Positions 10,101 to 12,499 of a stretch of 12,499 nt of DNA are shown here, piece after piece; position 1 is the first letter of the stretch, and every line of letters begins with the position of its first letter. Position numbers and translations under genes: made by a program. Origin of the DNA: Baffinella frigidus (Eukaryota > Cryptophyceae > Cryptomonadales > Baffinellaceae); NCBI GenBank assembly GCA_026770585.1, contig MU646356.1, positions 1,000,789 to 1,013,287 of the forward strand, written 5' to 3'. The notes beneath the pieces were generated by a model, which was not told the origin of the DNA, ran no database searches, and was given only the letters and a program-made list of their open reading frames with translations.

Positions 10101-12006
10101 TTGTCTGTGCTGTTGACTGACTGGCTTGCTAGCTGGCTGACTGACTGCCCGCCTTGACTGACTGGCTTCCTGACTGACTGACTCACTCACTCACTCACTG
10201 GCTGACTAATGACTGACTGCGCTTGGTGTGTGGATCGCAGGGAGCCCCGCACACGCACTGGGCGTGCTGCAGAAGGGCGACGAGGTTTTAATGGTCGACG
10301 GCCACAAGGTCAGCAAAGCCCCGACCCGAAACCCGAAACCCGAAGCCCGAAACCCGAAACCCGAAGCCCGAAACCCGAAACCCGAAACCTTGAACCCGAA
10401 ACCCCGAAACCCGAAACCCGAAACCCGGAACCAGGTGAGCGCGGCCACGGCCATGGTGATGCTCCGCGGCGACGACGCCATCGGCACGGTACGCCGCCCC
10501 GCCATCCTGCCCCCCCCTGCCATTCTCAACAGAAACAATCACATGGTGTGCCGCGGCTATGCAGGTCAGAACCTTGCAGGTGCCGTTCTTGGCTGATACT
10601 TTCTTAACACACACACACAAGACGTGTAGGTGATGACAGTGCTGCGGCGGCGCCAACACTCAACACTCAACACTCAACGCTACACACTAAACACTAAACA
10701 CGAAACACTCAACACTCAACACTAAACACTAAACACTAAACACTAAACACTTCACCCTACACCCAGGTGGGCACAGTGCTGCTACGGCGCGCCAAGTTCT
10801 CGGAAGAATACATTCTTAACACACACACACACGAAACATGCAGGTGGTGACAGTGCTGCTGCGGCGGGCGACCTCGGGCGAAACCTACACTGTCAAGCTC
10901 CCCCGCGCCTCCATCCAGGTCTCCTCGAGCCCTGAACCCTGCACCCTGAACTCTGAACCCTACACCCTGAACCTTGAACCCTAGACCCTCAATCCCACAC
11001 CCTAAACCCTAAACCCTGAACCTCAATCCCCACAACCTCATCCCTAAACACCAAACATCAAACACCAAACACTAAACCCCAAACCCCAAACCCCAAACCC
11101 CAAACCCCAAACCACACACCCCAAACCCCAAACCCCAACCCCCACACCACACACCTCAAACCCCAACCCCCAAAATCCAAACACCAAACCCCAAACCACA
11201 AACCACAAACCACAAACCCCAAACCACAAACCCCACACCCCACACCCCACACCCCACATCCCACACCCTAATCTCGAAACCCCAAACCCCAAACCCTATC
11301 CCCTAACCCCTAACCTCGAAAACACCGACAGGTGGTGCGGCGGCGGCAGGAGGTTGCCGAGGACCTCGCCGCTCTCCAGGTTACGAGCCCCCTGCACCCT
11401 CTTGTGCTTTTATCAGGAGAGCCTGTTGAAAAGTGGTCAACGTATCTACCTACTACCGCCTGTGTCGGAGGGCGCCCCTCACCCCCCGTACGAATAACCC
11501 TCCCAGGTTACGTGCCCCATGTACCTTTTTCTCTTCTTCTTCGTCTTCTCCTTCTTTATTACTCTTCAGCCTTAAGATGGCCCCCGCACCACTCCCGACT
11601 AATTCTCCCAGGTCTAGCACCAGGACGATACACTACATTCGGGAAGGGACAGCCCCCTCCCCGTGCCCTTCCCGAATAACCCTGTGCCAGGGTTTGGACC
11701 ATTTGGGGGTGGCTTAATTCAAGTGGCGCGGGGAGAGGGGGGAAGACAATACACCACACCAGGCAGGTCTGGCATGGCGATTTGAAGGTGGTGCTGGGGG
11801 CTCTCTCAAAGACATTCCCCGGATACAGAAAACATTGAGGCCGTCCTACACTCAATGTAATCGAGGTCGTCTCATACTCAATTATCGTGTTATCTCTCCA
11901 GGAGCACGCGGTGGCGGCGCTGCGGCACGGCAACGAGCCCCTGCTTCGCGAGCAGCTTGCTGGCATCACCGAGGCTGTCGATGAGCTTGACCGCCTCAAC
12001 CACGCG
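1963..12006 (+). CDS. Large coiled-coil PDZ-domain protein, 17 exons, 3' incomplete
   Basis: Joined exons: 1963-2130, 2619-2990, 3692-3817, 4712-4804, 5432-5626, 5996-6091, 7365-7538, 7821-7924, 8418-8547, 8757-8813, 9304-9433, 9869-9982, 10241-10308, 10435-10488, 10844-10918, 11332-11379, 11902-12006. Together they give 703 codons with no stop. All introns are GT-AG; phases are 0 except intron 8 (phase 2) and introns 11 and 12 (phase 1). An in-frame TGA at 1954 fixes the start. Residues about 10-545 are Glu/Arg/Ala/Leu-rich with heptad spacing, so a long coiled-coil rod. Residues about 571-650 form a PDZ domain: AVGIVL carboxylate loop, VPGSPAHALGVLQKGDEV, LMVDGHK, helix B SAATAMVMLRG, last strands TVVTVLLRR and ETYTVKL. 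PDZ domains bind C-terminal peptides, so a scaffold role is likely (inference). There is no signal peptide or membrane helix. The ortholog is not recognised. Confidence 0.8.
2203..2330 (+). repeat. TGTAGGG minisatellite with palindrome 2272-2310
   Basis: From 2203 the plus strand carries degenerate 7-bp units (TGTAGGG, TGCAGGG, TTTAGGG). At 2291 the orientation flips to CACCC-type, then back again. Positions 2272-2310 form an inverted repeat centred on A2291, with 19-nt arms and one mismatch. Here the coding strand is G-rich, the opposite of the later introns. Confidence 0.9.
2334..2384 (+). repeat. Copy of exon 1 3' end
   Basis: Seventeen codons repeat the end of exon 1 with two codon differences (Thr to Ser; one synonymous Arg). 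It is followed by CAG|GCATCC instead of CAG|GT, and no in-phase acceptor precedes it, so it looks like an unused pseudo-exon. Confidence 0.85.
2619..2990 (+). CDS. PDZ gene exon 2 (coiled coil)
   Basis: 124 codons, phase 0 at both ends, acceptor GAGCAG, donor GAG|GTGCGT. This is the largest exon and is extremely charged: ARTAEEQLTRSMERERDM at its start, later RDENLELTKENARLR and YVADLEERLAQSN, ending GKLQREIETE. Leu/Ala spacing fits a coiled coil. Confidence 0.85.
2999..3084. mobile_element. 86-bp element with TIR AGTTGACT, copy 1
   Basis: Bounded by AGTTGACT and its exact reverse complement AGTCAACT. A second copy of the same 86-bp length lies at 3464-3549, with about 14 differences. Too short to code; MITE-like or a relic. 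Located just inside intron 2. Confidence 0.55.
3087..3239. mobile_element. 153-bp element with ~40-bp terminal inverted repeats
   Basis: The left arm begins ATCCACCAACCCTCAC and continues CTGAGCAAATCG. The right arm is its near-exact reverse complement, ending GTGAGGGTTGGTGGAT. The centre includes the palindrome GCCGGAATCCGGC. No coding capacity and no clear target-site duplication. MITE-like; a snap-back RNA is also possible. Confidence 0.55.
3248..3691 (+). repeat. Three truncated upstream copies of exon 3 plus its acceptor
   Basis: Copies start at 3248, 3397 and 3554, each right after a GGCAG or TGCAG acceptor, and each repeats the beginning of exon 3 (VRERRRIEIEKREL). Copies 1 and 3 break off into the same sequence (CATAGGAGAAATCAT ... 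AATCCTGGGTGGTGGCAG). Copy 2 runs further (LLAEGQQLE), then enters the second 86-bp element. The fourth, complete copy is exon 3. Confidence 0.9.
3464..3549. mobile_element. 86-bp TIR element, copy 2
   Basis: Same length and ends (AGTTGACT / AGTCAACT) as 2999-3084, about 84% identical by eye. It interrupts the second partial copy of exon 3 and is followed directly by CAG and the third copy. Confidence 0.55.
3692..3817 (+). CDS. PDZ gene exon 3 (coiled coil)
   Basis: 42 codons, phase 0 to 0, acceptor GTGGCAG, donor CAG|GTGTGT. Sequence VRERRRIEIEKRELLAEGQQ, then LEESLAQTRGMLAAADLEAR, then AQ. It is the only full-length member of a family of seven copies between 3248 and 4248. Confidence 0.8.
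3818..3901 (+). repeat. GA/GT microsatellite
   Basis: GAGA, GTGT and GACAGA runs placed exactly between the end of exon 3 and its first downstream partial copy. Confidence 0.9.
3902..3991 (+). repeat. Downstream copy of exon 3 3' part (possible alternative exon)
   Basis: Repeats LLAEGQQLE.SLAQTRGMLA of exon 3, in frame, and ends CAG|GTATGT, a better donor than the one used for exon 3. Compared with exon 3, six codons differ synonymously and two change the residue (Glu to Val, Leu to Ile). The only acceptor is an AG within the GA repeat (|CTG at 3905), with no pyrimidine tract. Confidence 0.8.
3992..4114 (+). repeat. GT/GA microsatellite
   Basis: A second GTGT then GAGA tract, ending in an uninterrupted GA run of about 30 nt, followed by another partial copy of exon 3. 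Confidence 0.9.
4115..4248 (+). repeat. Two further decayed copies of exon 3 3' end
   Basis: Positions 4115-4159 repeat ACGCGCAGGATG through GCTAGGGCCCAG, then GC instead of GT. Positions 4226-4248 keep only CGATCTCGAGGCTAGGGTCCAG before GT. Together with 3902-3991 they form a series of ever shorter donor-side copies. Confidence 0.85.
4249..4711 (+). other. Remainder of intron 3
   Basis: No coding exon seen. It contains a 92-bp hairpin element (4370-4461), a repeated GCGGCTCCC.GCCTGG motif (about 4169 and 4481), and two copies of a CGATCAAT.AA segment at 4641 and 4681. It ends with acceptor GACGCCAG. Confidence 0.6.
4370..4461. repeat. Inverted repeat GTTTTATTATGGCT, 14-bp perfect arms
   Basis: Arms 4370-4383 and 4448-4461 are exact reverse complements. 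Pairing continues imperfectly on both sides (TCCT inside, CTG.CTC outside). The 64-bp interior is noncoding. It may be a small snap-back or MITE remnant in intron 3. Confidence 0.7.
4712..4804 (+). CDS. PDZ gene exon 4 (coiled coil)
   Basis: 31 codons, phase 0 to 0: ADRRGESDRNVTEAKRRLEE then RDAEALHLVKT. Acceptor GCCAG, donor ACG|GTGCGC. The last part is copied at about 4898-4928, with only a trace at 5018. Confidence 0.75.
4815..5140 (+). repeat. Duplicated exon 4 end plus intron 4 segment
   Basis: GACGCCGAGG.GCTTCACCTCG with CAAGACG|GTGCGC recurs at about 4898, and CAAGACGGTGCGCTCC at 5017. A segment containing GATTCCGTCCGC, TGTACC and TAATAGAA occurs at about 4815 and 5094. CGACGATG..CTGCACCTCAAAT-like units recur at 4869 and 5035. 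These are nested tandem duplications of the donor side. Confidence 0.75.
5240..5350 (+). repeat. Degenerate CATAGGG/GTAGGG repeats in intron 4
   Basis: Short variants such as GGGACATAGGG, GTAGGACATCC and GTAGGGACATAGG follow one another. No coding signal. Intron 4 then ends CCATGACAG before exon 5. Confidence 0.6.
5432..5626 (+). CDS. PDZ gene exon 5 (coiled coil)
   Basis: 65 codons, phase 0 to 0: VEAREEQLAASQHELGDARD, RVRELEHAMTRKESLVAEMS, EGLRRAEDEASSEAEMLASH, VEESQ. Clear heptad-type spacing. Acceptor CATGACAG, donor CAG|GTGCGA. No extra copy seen. Confidence 0.85.
5627..5995 (+). other. Intron 5 with two broken copies of exon 6 start
   Basis: At 5796 acceptor GGGGCAG is followed by GATCGGATCTCAGCC, the start of exon 6 (DRISA), then unrelated sequence. 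At 5863-5925 a longer copy encodes DRIAALLAELRRTEAGGRSV but has CAC where the acceptor CAG should be, so it is splice-dead. Five codons of that copy differ from exon 6 synonymously. Confidence 0.8.
5996..6091 (+). CDS. PDZ gene exon 6 (coiled coil)
   Basis: 32 codons, phase 0 to 0: DRISALLAELQRTEADGRSV then REQMRAELRRAE. Acceptor GCGAACAG, donor GAG|GTCTGC. Partial copies lie on both sides, upstream keeping the start and downstream keeping the end. Confidence 0.8.
6092..7364 (+). other. Intron 6, longest intron (1273 nt)
   Basis: Contains four shrinking copies of the exon 6 end and donor (6193-6212, 6322-6344, 6480-6487, 6565-6567, followed by GT except the second). It also has repeated GTACGGACACGAGAG units (6248, 6270), a duplicated GAGAAAAACG..TTGTTGGTGGGG segment (about 6805 and 7097), repeats of TATCCGGTGCTGACAGATGG, and a copy of the exon 7 start at 7049-7082. 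No other exon found. Confidence 0.65.
7049..7082 (+). repeat. Upstream copy of exon 7 start
   Basis: After acceptor TGCACCAG it repeats GEVDVLRATLR against GEADVLRATLR in exon 7, then diverges. The upstream flank (CTGCACCAG against CTACACCAG) is duplicated too. Confidence 0.85.
7365..7538 (+). CDS. PDZ gene exon 7 (coiled coil)
   Basis: 58 codons, phase 0 to 0: GEADVLRATLRESREAQEAL, LSEQSAQLTHEMQSRSREQE, DAGRREEELAKRVKALEQ. Acceptor CTACACCAG with a good pyrimidine tract, donor CAG|GTCCGT. Strong coiled-coil composition. Confidence 0.85.
7539..7820 (+). other. Intron 7
   Basis: 282 nt. The first half is unremarkable. The second half carries C-rich 7-bp-like repeats (ACCCCAAACCCC, CTCAACCCC). 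Ends GGATTGCAG. No coding signal. Confidence 0.6.
7821..7924 (+). CDS. PDZ gene exon 8 (coiled coil)
   Basis: 34 codons plus two bases: ELRELDRAYVPETQLRAMQE then EGKRSREELTARLD and a split Arg. The donor is AG|GTGCCA. Its phase 2 end matches exon 9, which supplies the third base. A second donor with the same phase exists at 8057. Confidence 0.75.
7925..8056 (+). repeat. In-frame GA-rich tract with duplicated exon 8 donor
   Basis: GAGAGAGACAGA-type repeat ending in a copy of the exon 8 end, CTCGACAG|GTCCAT (against CTCGATAG|GTGCCA). The tract is 132 nt, 44 codons, without a stop. Use of the second donor would add a long Glu/Arg stretch and keep the frame. Confidence 0.85.
8057..8417 (+). other. 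Rest of intron 8
   Basis: No exon found. Contains a G10 run near 8310. Ends in acceptor CGGGGCAG. Moderately AT-rich. Confidence 0.6.
8418..8547 (+). CDS. PDZ gene exon 9 (coiled coil)
   Basis: One base completing the split Arg, then 43 codons: LTADGQRSKDVAAATMARME, EDLAGGREREERREAKIAEL, EAQ. Donor CAG|GTCCTC. The non-zero phase match with exon 8 is good support for both limits. Confidence 0.8.
8663..8752 (+). repeat. Three tandem 30-bp units containing exon 10 acceptor
   Basis: Units start at 8663, 8693 and 8723, each with AGTAAATRT and CTCGGGGCTT-like ends. The boundary after each reads TTGACAG, TTGCAAG and TTGGCAG; the last is the acceptor of exon 10. Before them, GGCAGCTGTGTAC at 8649 resembles the exon 10 junction GGCAGGTGTAC. 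Confidence 0.8.
8757..8813 (+). CDS. PDZ gene exon 10
   Basis: 19 codons, phase 0 to 0: VYEAERVSESEQRQRVHAQ. Acceptor GTTGGCAG, donor CAA|GTGAAC. Short, but its composition and phase fit both neighbours. Confidence 0.7.
8814..9007 (+). repeat. CCCTAAA/CCCCAAA minisatellite, first block of intron 10
   Basis: Degenerate 7-bp units with a nearly perfect CCCCAAA run at about 8880-8940. Ends CTCCCCTACACCCTCAACAG, which is almost the same as the true acceptor region before 9304. Confidence 0.9.
9008..9062 (+). repeat. Truncated copy of exon 11 start ending in a hairpin
   Basis: DQVHALTGESHGA against EQVRALTGESHGA in exon 11, then a snap-back: 9033-9046 and 9049-9062 are exact 14-bp inverted repeats with a 2-nt loop (AGAGCCACGGGGCC arm). 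The frame ends at TAA. Confidence 0.9.
9063..9303 (+). repeat. Interstitial telomere-like CCCTAAA array
   Basis: Positions 9081-9161 are about 11.5 perfect CCCTAAA units (the plant/algal telomere type). They are followed by degenerate CCCCAAA, CCCTACA and CCCACAC units up to acceptor CTCAACAG. It lies inside a gene, so it is not a chromosome end. Confidence 0.9.
9304..9433 (+). CDS. PDZ gene exon 11
   Basis: 43 codons plus one base: EQVRALTGESHGALERGAVQ, PSRMAEAALEMLNRCADNAE, KAT, then G. Donor CAG|GTCGGC, phase 1. Less charged, probably the end of the rod. Its 3' part is repeated at 9586-9655. Confidence 0.8.
9434..9868 (+). other. Intron 11 with a duplicated exon-intron unit
   Basis: Contains two TCGCGTCCGAATTAGTCC units (about 9510, 9533) and an older duplication. 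The stretch from ATCAATTATT to GTCGCGTCC (about 9460-9520) resembles about 9750-9790, as does the sequence just before the exon 11 copy. Acceptor TCCGGCAG. Confidence 0.65.
9586..9655 (+). CDS. Possible alternative exon 11 (duplicate)
   Basis: 23 codons plus one base: PSRMAETVLEMLNRCADNAE, KAT. It starts after GCAG at 9585, ends CAG|GTCAAC and would splice from exon 10 (phase 0) to exon 12 (phase 1) in frame, replacing exon 11. Six codons differ synonymously from exon 11 and two change the residue. It could equally be an unused copy. Confidence 0.4.
9869..9982 (+). CDS. PDZ gene exon 12 (linker and PDZ start)
   Basis: Two bases complete an Ala codon, then 37 codons: KVYADAAMLAGDSNGGTQQR, TAVGIVLSDKIVDMTVP, then one base. 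AVGIVL matches the peptide-binding loop strand of PDZ domains, with Ala in place of the first Gly of GLGF. Donor G|GTACAC, phase 1. Confidence 0.85.
9983..10240 (+). other. Intron 12 with CTGA tetranucleotide repeat
   Basis: A 20-bp unit (TTTTTTATCT.TTTCAAAG) occurs twice at about 10037-10074. From 10113 to 10219 the sequence is (GACT/CTCA)n, broken by GGCTTGCT-like pieces. Acceptor TGGATCGCAG. Confidence 0.8.
10241..10308 (+). CDS. PDZ gene exon 13 (PDZ core)
   Basis: Completes the Gly codon, then SPAHALGVLQKGDEVLMVDG, HK. The pattern PGSPAHALG..KGDEVL.VDG is the most diagnostic part of a PDZ domain (helix A and strands 3-4). Donor AAG|GTCAGC, phase 0. Confidence 0.9.
10309..10434 (+). repeat. 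Intron 13: CCCGAAA minisatellite, stop-free and in frame
   Basis: 126 nt, GT-AG, made of CCCGAAA/CCCGAAG units. It has 42 codons and no stop; retained, it would insert a Asn-Pro-Lys-Pro-Glu-type repeat in the PDZ domain. It begins GTCAGCAAAGCC and the next exon begins GTGAGCGCGGCC, so the junction itself looks duplicated (VSKA / VSAA). Confidence 0.85.
10435..10488 (+). CDS. PDZ gene exon 14 (PDZ helix B)
   Basis: 18 codons, phase 0 to 0: VSAATAMVMLRGDDAIGT, the second helix and following loop of the PDZ fold. The helix B start lacks the His typical of class I PDZ domains. Acceptor AACCAG, donor ACG|GTACGC. Confidence 0.85.
10489..10843 (+). other. Intron 14 with three partial copies of exon 15 start
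   Basis: Copies begin after AG at 10580, 10630 (VMTVLRRR) and 10767 (VGTVLLRRAKFSEEY). Between them lie AACACTC/AACACTA 7-bp repeats (10654-10760) and two TTCTTAACACACACACAC segments (10601, 10812). The last copy has no donor GT directly after it. Confidence 0.8.
10844..10918 (+). CDS. PDZ gene exon 15 (PDZ end)
   Basis: 25 codons, phase 0 to 0: VVTVLLRRATSGETYTVKLP, RASIQ. The last two strands of the PDZ domain (TVLLRR, ETYTVKL). Acceptor CATGCAG, donor CAG|GTCTCC. Confidence 0.85.
10919..11331 (+). repeat. Intron 15: long CCCTGAA/CCCCAAA minisatellite
   Basis: Almost the whole 413-nt intron is degenerate 7-bp units: first CCCTGAA and CCCTACA, later CCCCAAA, ACCACAAA and CCCCACA. Acceptor CACCGACAG. 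Minus-strand frames through it give Gly/Trp/Val-rich repeats that are not genes. Confidence 0.9.
11332..11379 (+). CDS. PDZ gene exon 16
   Basis: 16 codons, phase 0 to 0: VVRRRQEVAEDLAALQ, a short charged helix after the PDZ domain. Donor CAG|GTTACG, which is copied at 11507. Confidence 0.7.
11380..11901 (+). other. Intron 16 with copied exon 16 donors
   Basis: CTCCAG|GTTACGAGCCCC at the exon 16 end recurs as TCCCAG|GTTACGTGCCCC at 11501 and more weakly as TCCCAG|GTCTAGC at about 11606. CGAATAACCCT occurs at about 11490 and 11672, and a CT-rich tract at 11530-11560. Acceptor TCTCTCCAG. No further exon. Confidence 0.65.
11902..12006 (+). CDS. PDZ gene exon 17 (last visible)
   Basis: 35 codons, phase 0: EHAVAALRHGNEPLLREQLA, GITEAVDELDRLNHA. 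Excellent acceptor (TATCTCTCCAG), donor GCG|GTTCGT. The gene continues beyond the window, as the frame has no stop here. A copy with a stop follows at 12194. Confidence 0.8.
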
Positions 12007-12031
12007 GTTCGTGCCGAACCCCTACGTCCTG

Positions 12032-12190
12032 TACCATATTCCAGATACCAGATACCAGATACCGGATACCAGATACCAGATGCCAGATACCAGATACCAT
12101 ATACCATATACCATATACCATATACCATATACCATATACCATATGCCATATACCATATACCATATGCCATATACCATATACCATATACCC
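12032..12190 (+). repeat. TACCAGA then TACCATA minisatellite
   Basis: 7-bp units, TACCAGA-type first and TACCATA-type from about 12098. They separate exon 17 from its copy. Translations of either strand give Tyr/Ile/Pro or Trp/Tyr/Met repeats, which are not genes. Confidence 0.95.
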
Positions 12191-12193
12191 TAC

Positions 12194-12292
12194 GCGGTGG
12201 CGGCGCTGCGACACGGAAACGAGCCTCTTCTTTAAGAACAACTTGCTGGGGTCACTGAGGCTGTCGGTGAGCTTGACCGCCTCAACCCCGCG
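12194..12292 (+). repeat. Copy of exon 17 with a stop codon
   Basis: 33 codons aligned with exon 17: eight synonymous differences, three residue changes, and TAA at 12233-12235 in place of an Arg codon. The donor is GC (GCG|GCACGC) and no acceptor AG precedes it. A third fragment with an intact donor (AACCACGCG|GTGCGT) lies at 12353-12367. Confidence 0.85.
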
Positions 12293-12385
12293 GCACGCCT
12301 CCCGCCTCCCGAAACCCTACCCTCTTTATCCTACACACTCCACCCAACACTCAACCACGCGGTGCGTGCGCCTACACCCTACACC

Positions 12386-12420
12386 CGACACACGACACAC
12401 GACACACGACGCGCGACACC
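12386..12420 (+). repeat. CGACACA minisatellite
   Basis: About five units of a further 7-bp repeat in the last visible intron. The remaining sequence to 12499 is C-rich repeat-like with no exon seen. Confidence 0.8.
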
Positions 12421-12499
12421 GTCCTACACCATCCACCGTCCACCTCCTGAAACCCCAATCCCTAATCCTTGCACACAACACACTACGCAGTACACCCTC

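Noticed and set aside
10209-10659. Asn-Pro-Lys-Pro and Gly-Phe-Arg-Val repeat proteins
   Set aside because: They are translations of the CCCGAAA minisatellite in intron 13, not independent genes.
11044-11292. Gly/Trp/Val-rich minus-strand frames
   Set aside because: Translations of the CCCCAAA array in intron 15.
11559-12258. Tyr-Gly-Ile-Trp and Tyr-His-Ile-Pro repeat proteins
   Set aside because: Translations of the TACCATA minisatellite; the 7-bp unit gives a 7-residue repeat in every frame.

Overview
The window looks like nuclear DNA of a unicellular eukaryote, most likely an alga. The coding exons are short and GC-rich, the introns are GT-AG, and many introns are built from 7-bp minisatellites related to the plant/algal telomere repeat TTTAGGG. 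There is no sign of bacterial gene organisation. I cannot name the species; a cryptophyte- or haptophyte-like alga is only a guess.

Layout. Positions 1-22 are a G run at the window edge. On the minus strand, positions 1161 down to 435 hold the 5' part of a small membrane-protein gene: three phase-consistent exons and two transmembrane segments. Its last frame stays open to the window edge. Positions 1162-1962 lie between two divergent start codons. From 1963 to the end runs one large plus-strand gene, for which I assemble 17 exons (703 codons, 16 introns, 13 of them phase 0). The exons splice into one uninterrupted frame. Exons 1-11 encode a long charged, mainly coiled-coil rod. Exons 12-15 encode one PDZ domain (about residues 571-650) split by three introns. 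Exons 16-17 encode more helix. The 3' end lies outside the window.

The remarkable feature is how the introns are built. At 14 or more of the 33 visible splice junctions, a piece straddling the junction has been tandemly copied into the intron. Copies upstream of an exon keep its 5' part plus the acceptor. Copies downstream keep its 3' part plus the donor. The intact exon stays in place, so the frame survives while the intron grows. Some copies differ from the real exon mostly at synonymous sites, and two expansions (132 and 126 nt) are in frame and stop-free, so alternative protein forms are possible. The introns also hold 7-bp minisatellites (CCCTAAA, CCCCAAA, CCCGAAA, AACACTA, TACCAGA, TACCATA, CGACACA), GA/GT microsatellites, near-perfect palindromes, and MITE-like elements with terminal inverted repeats.

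Exon limits were deduced from frame, phase and splice dinucleotides alone. No transcript evidence was available.
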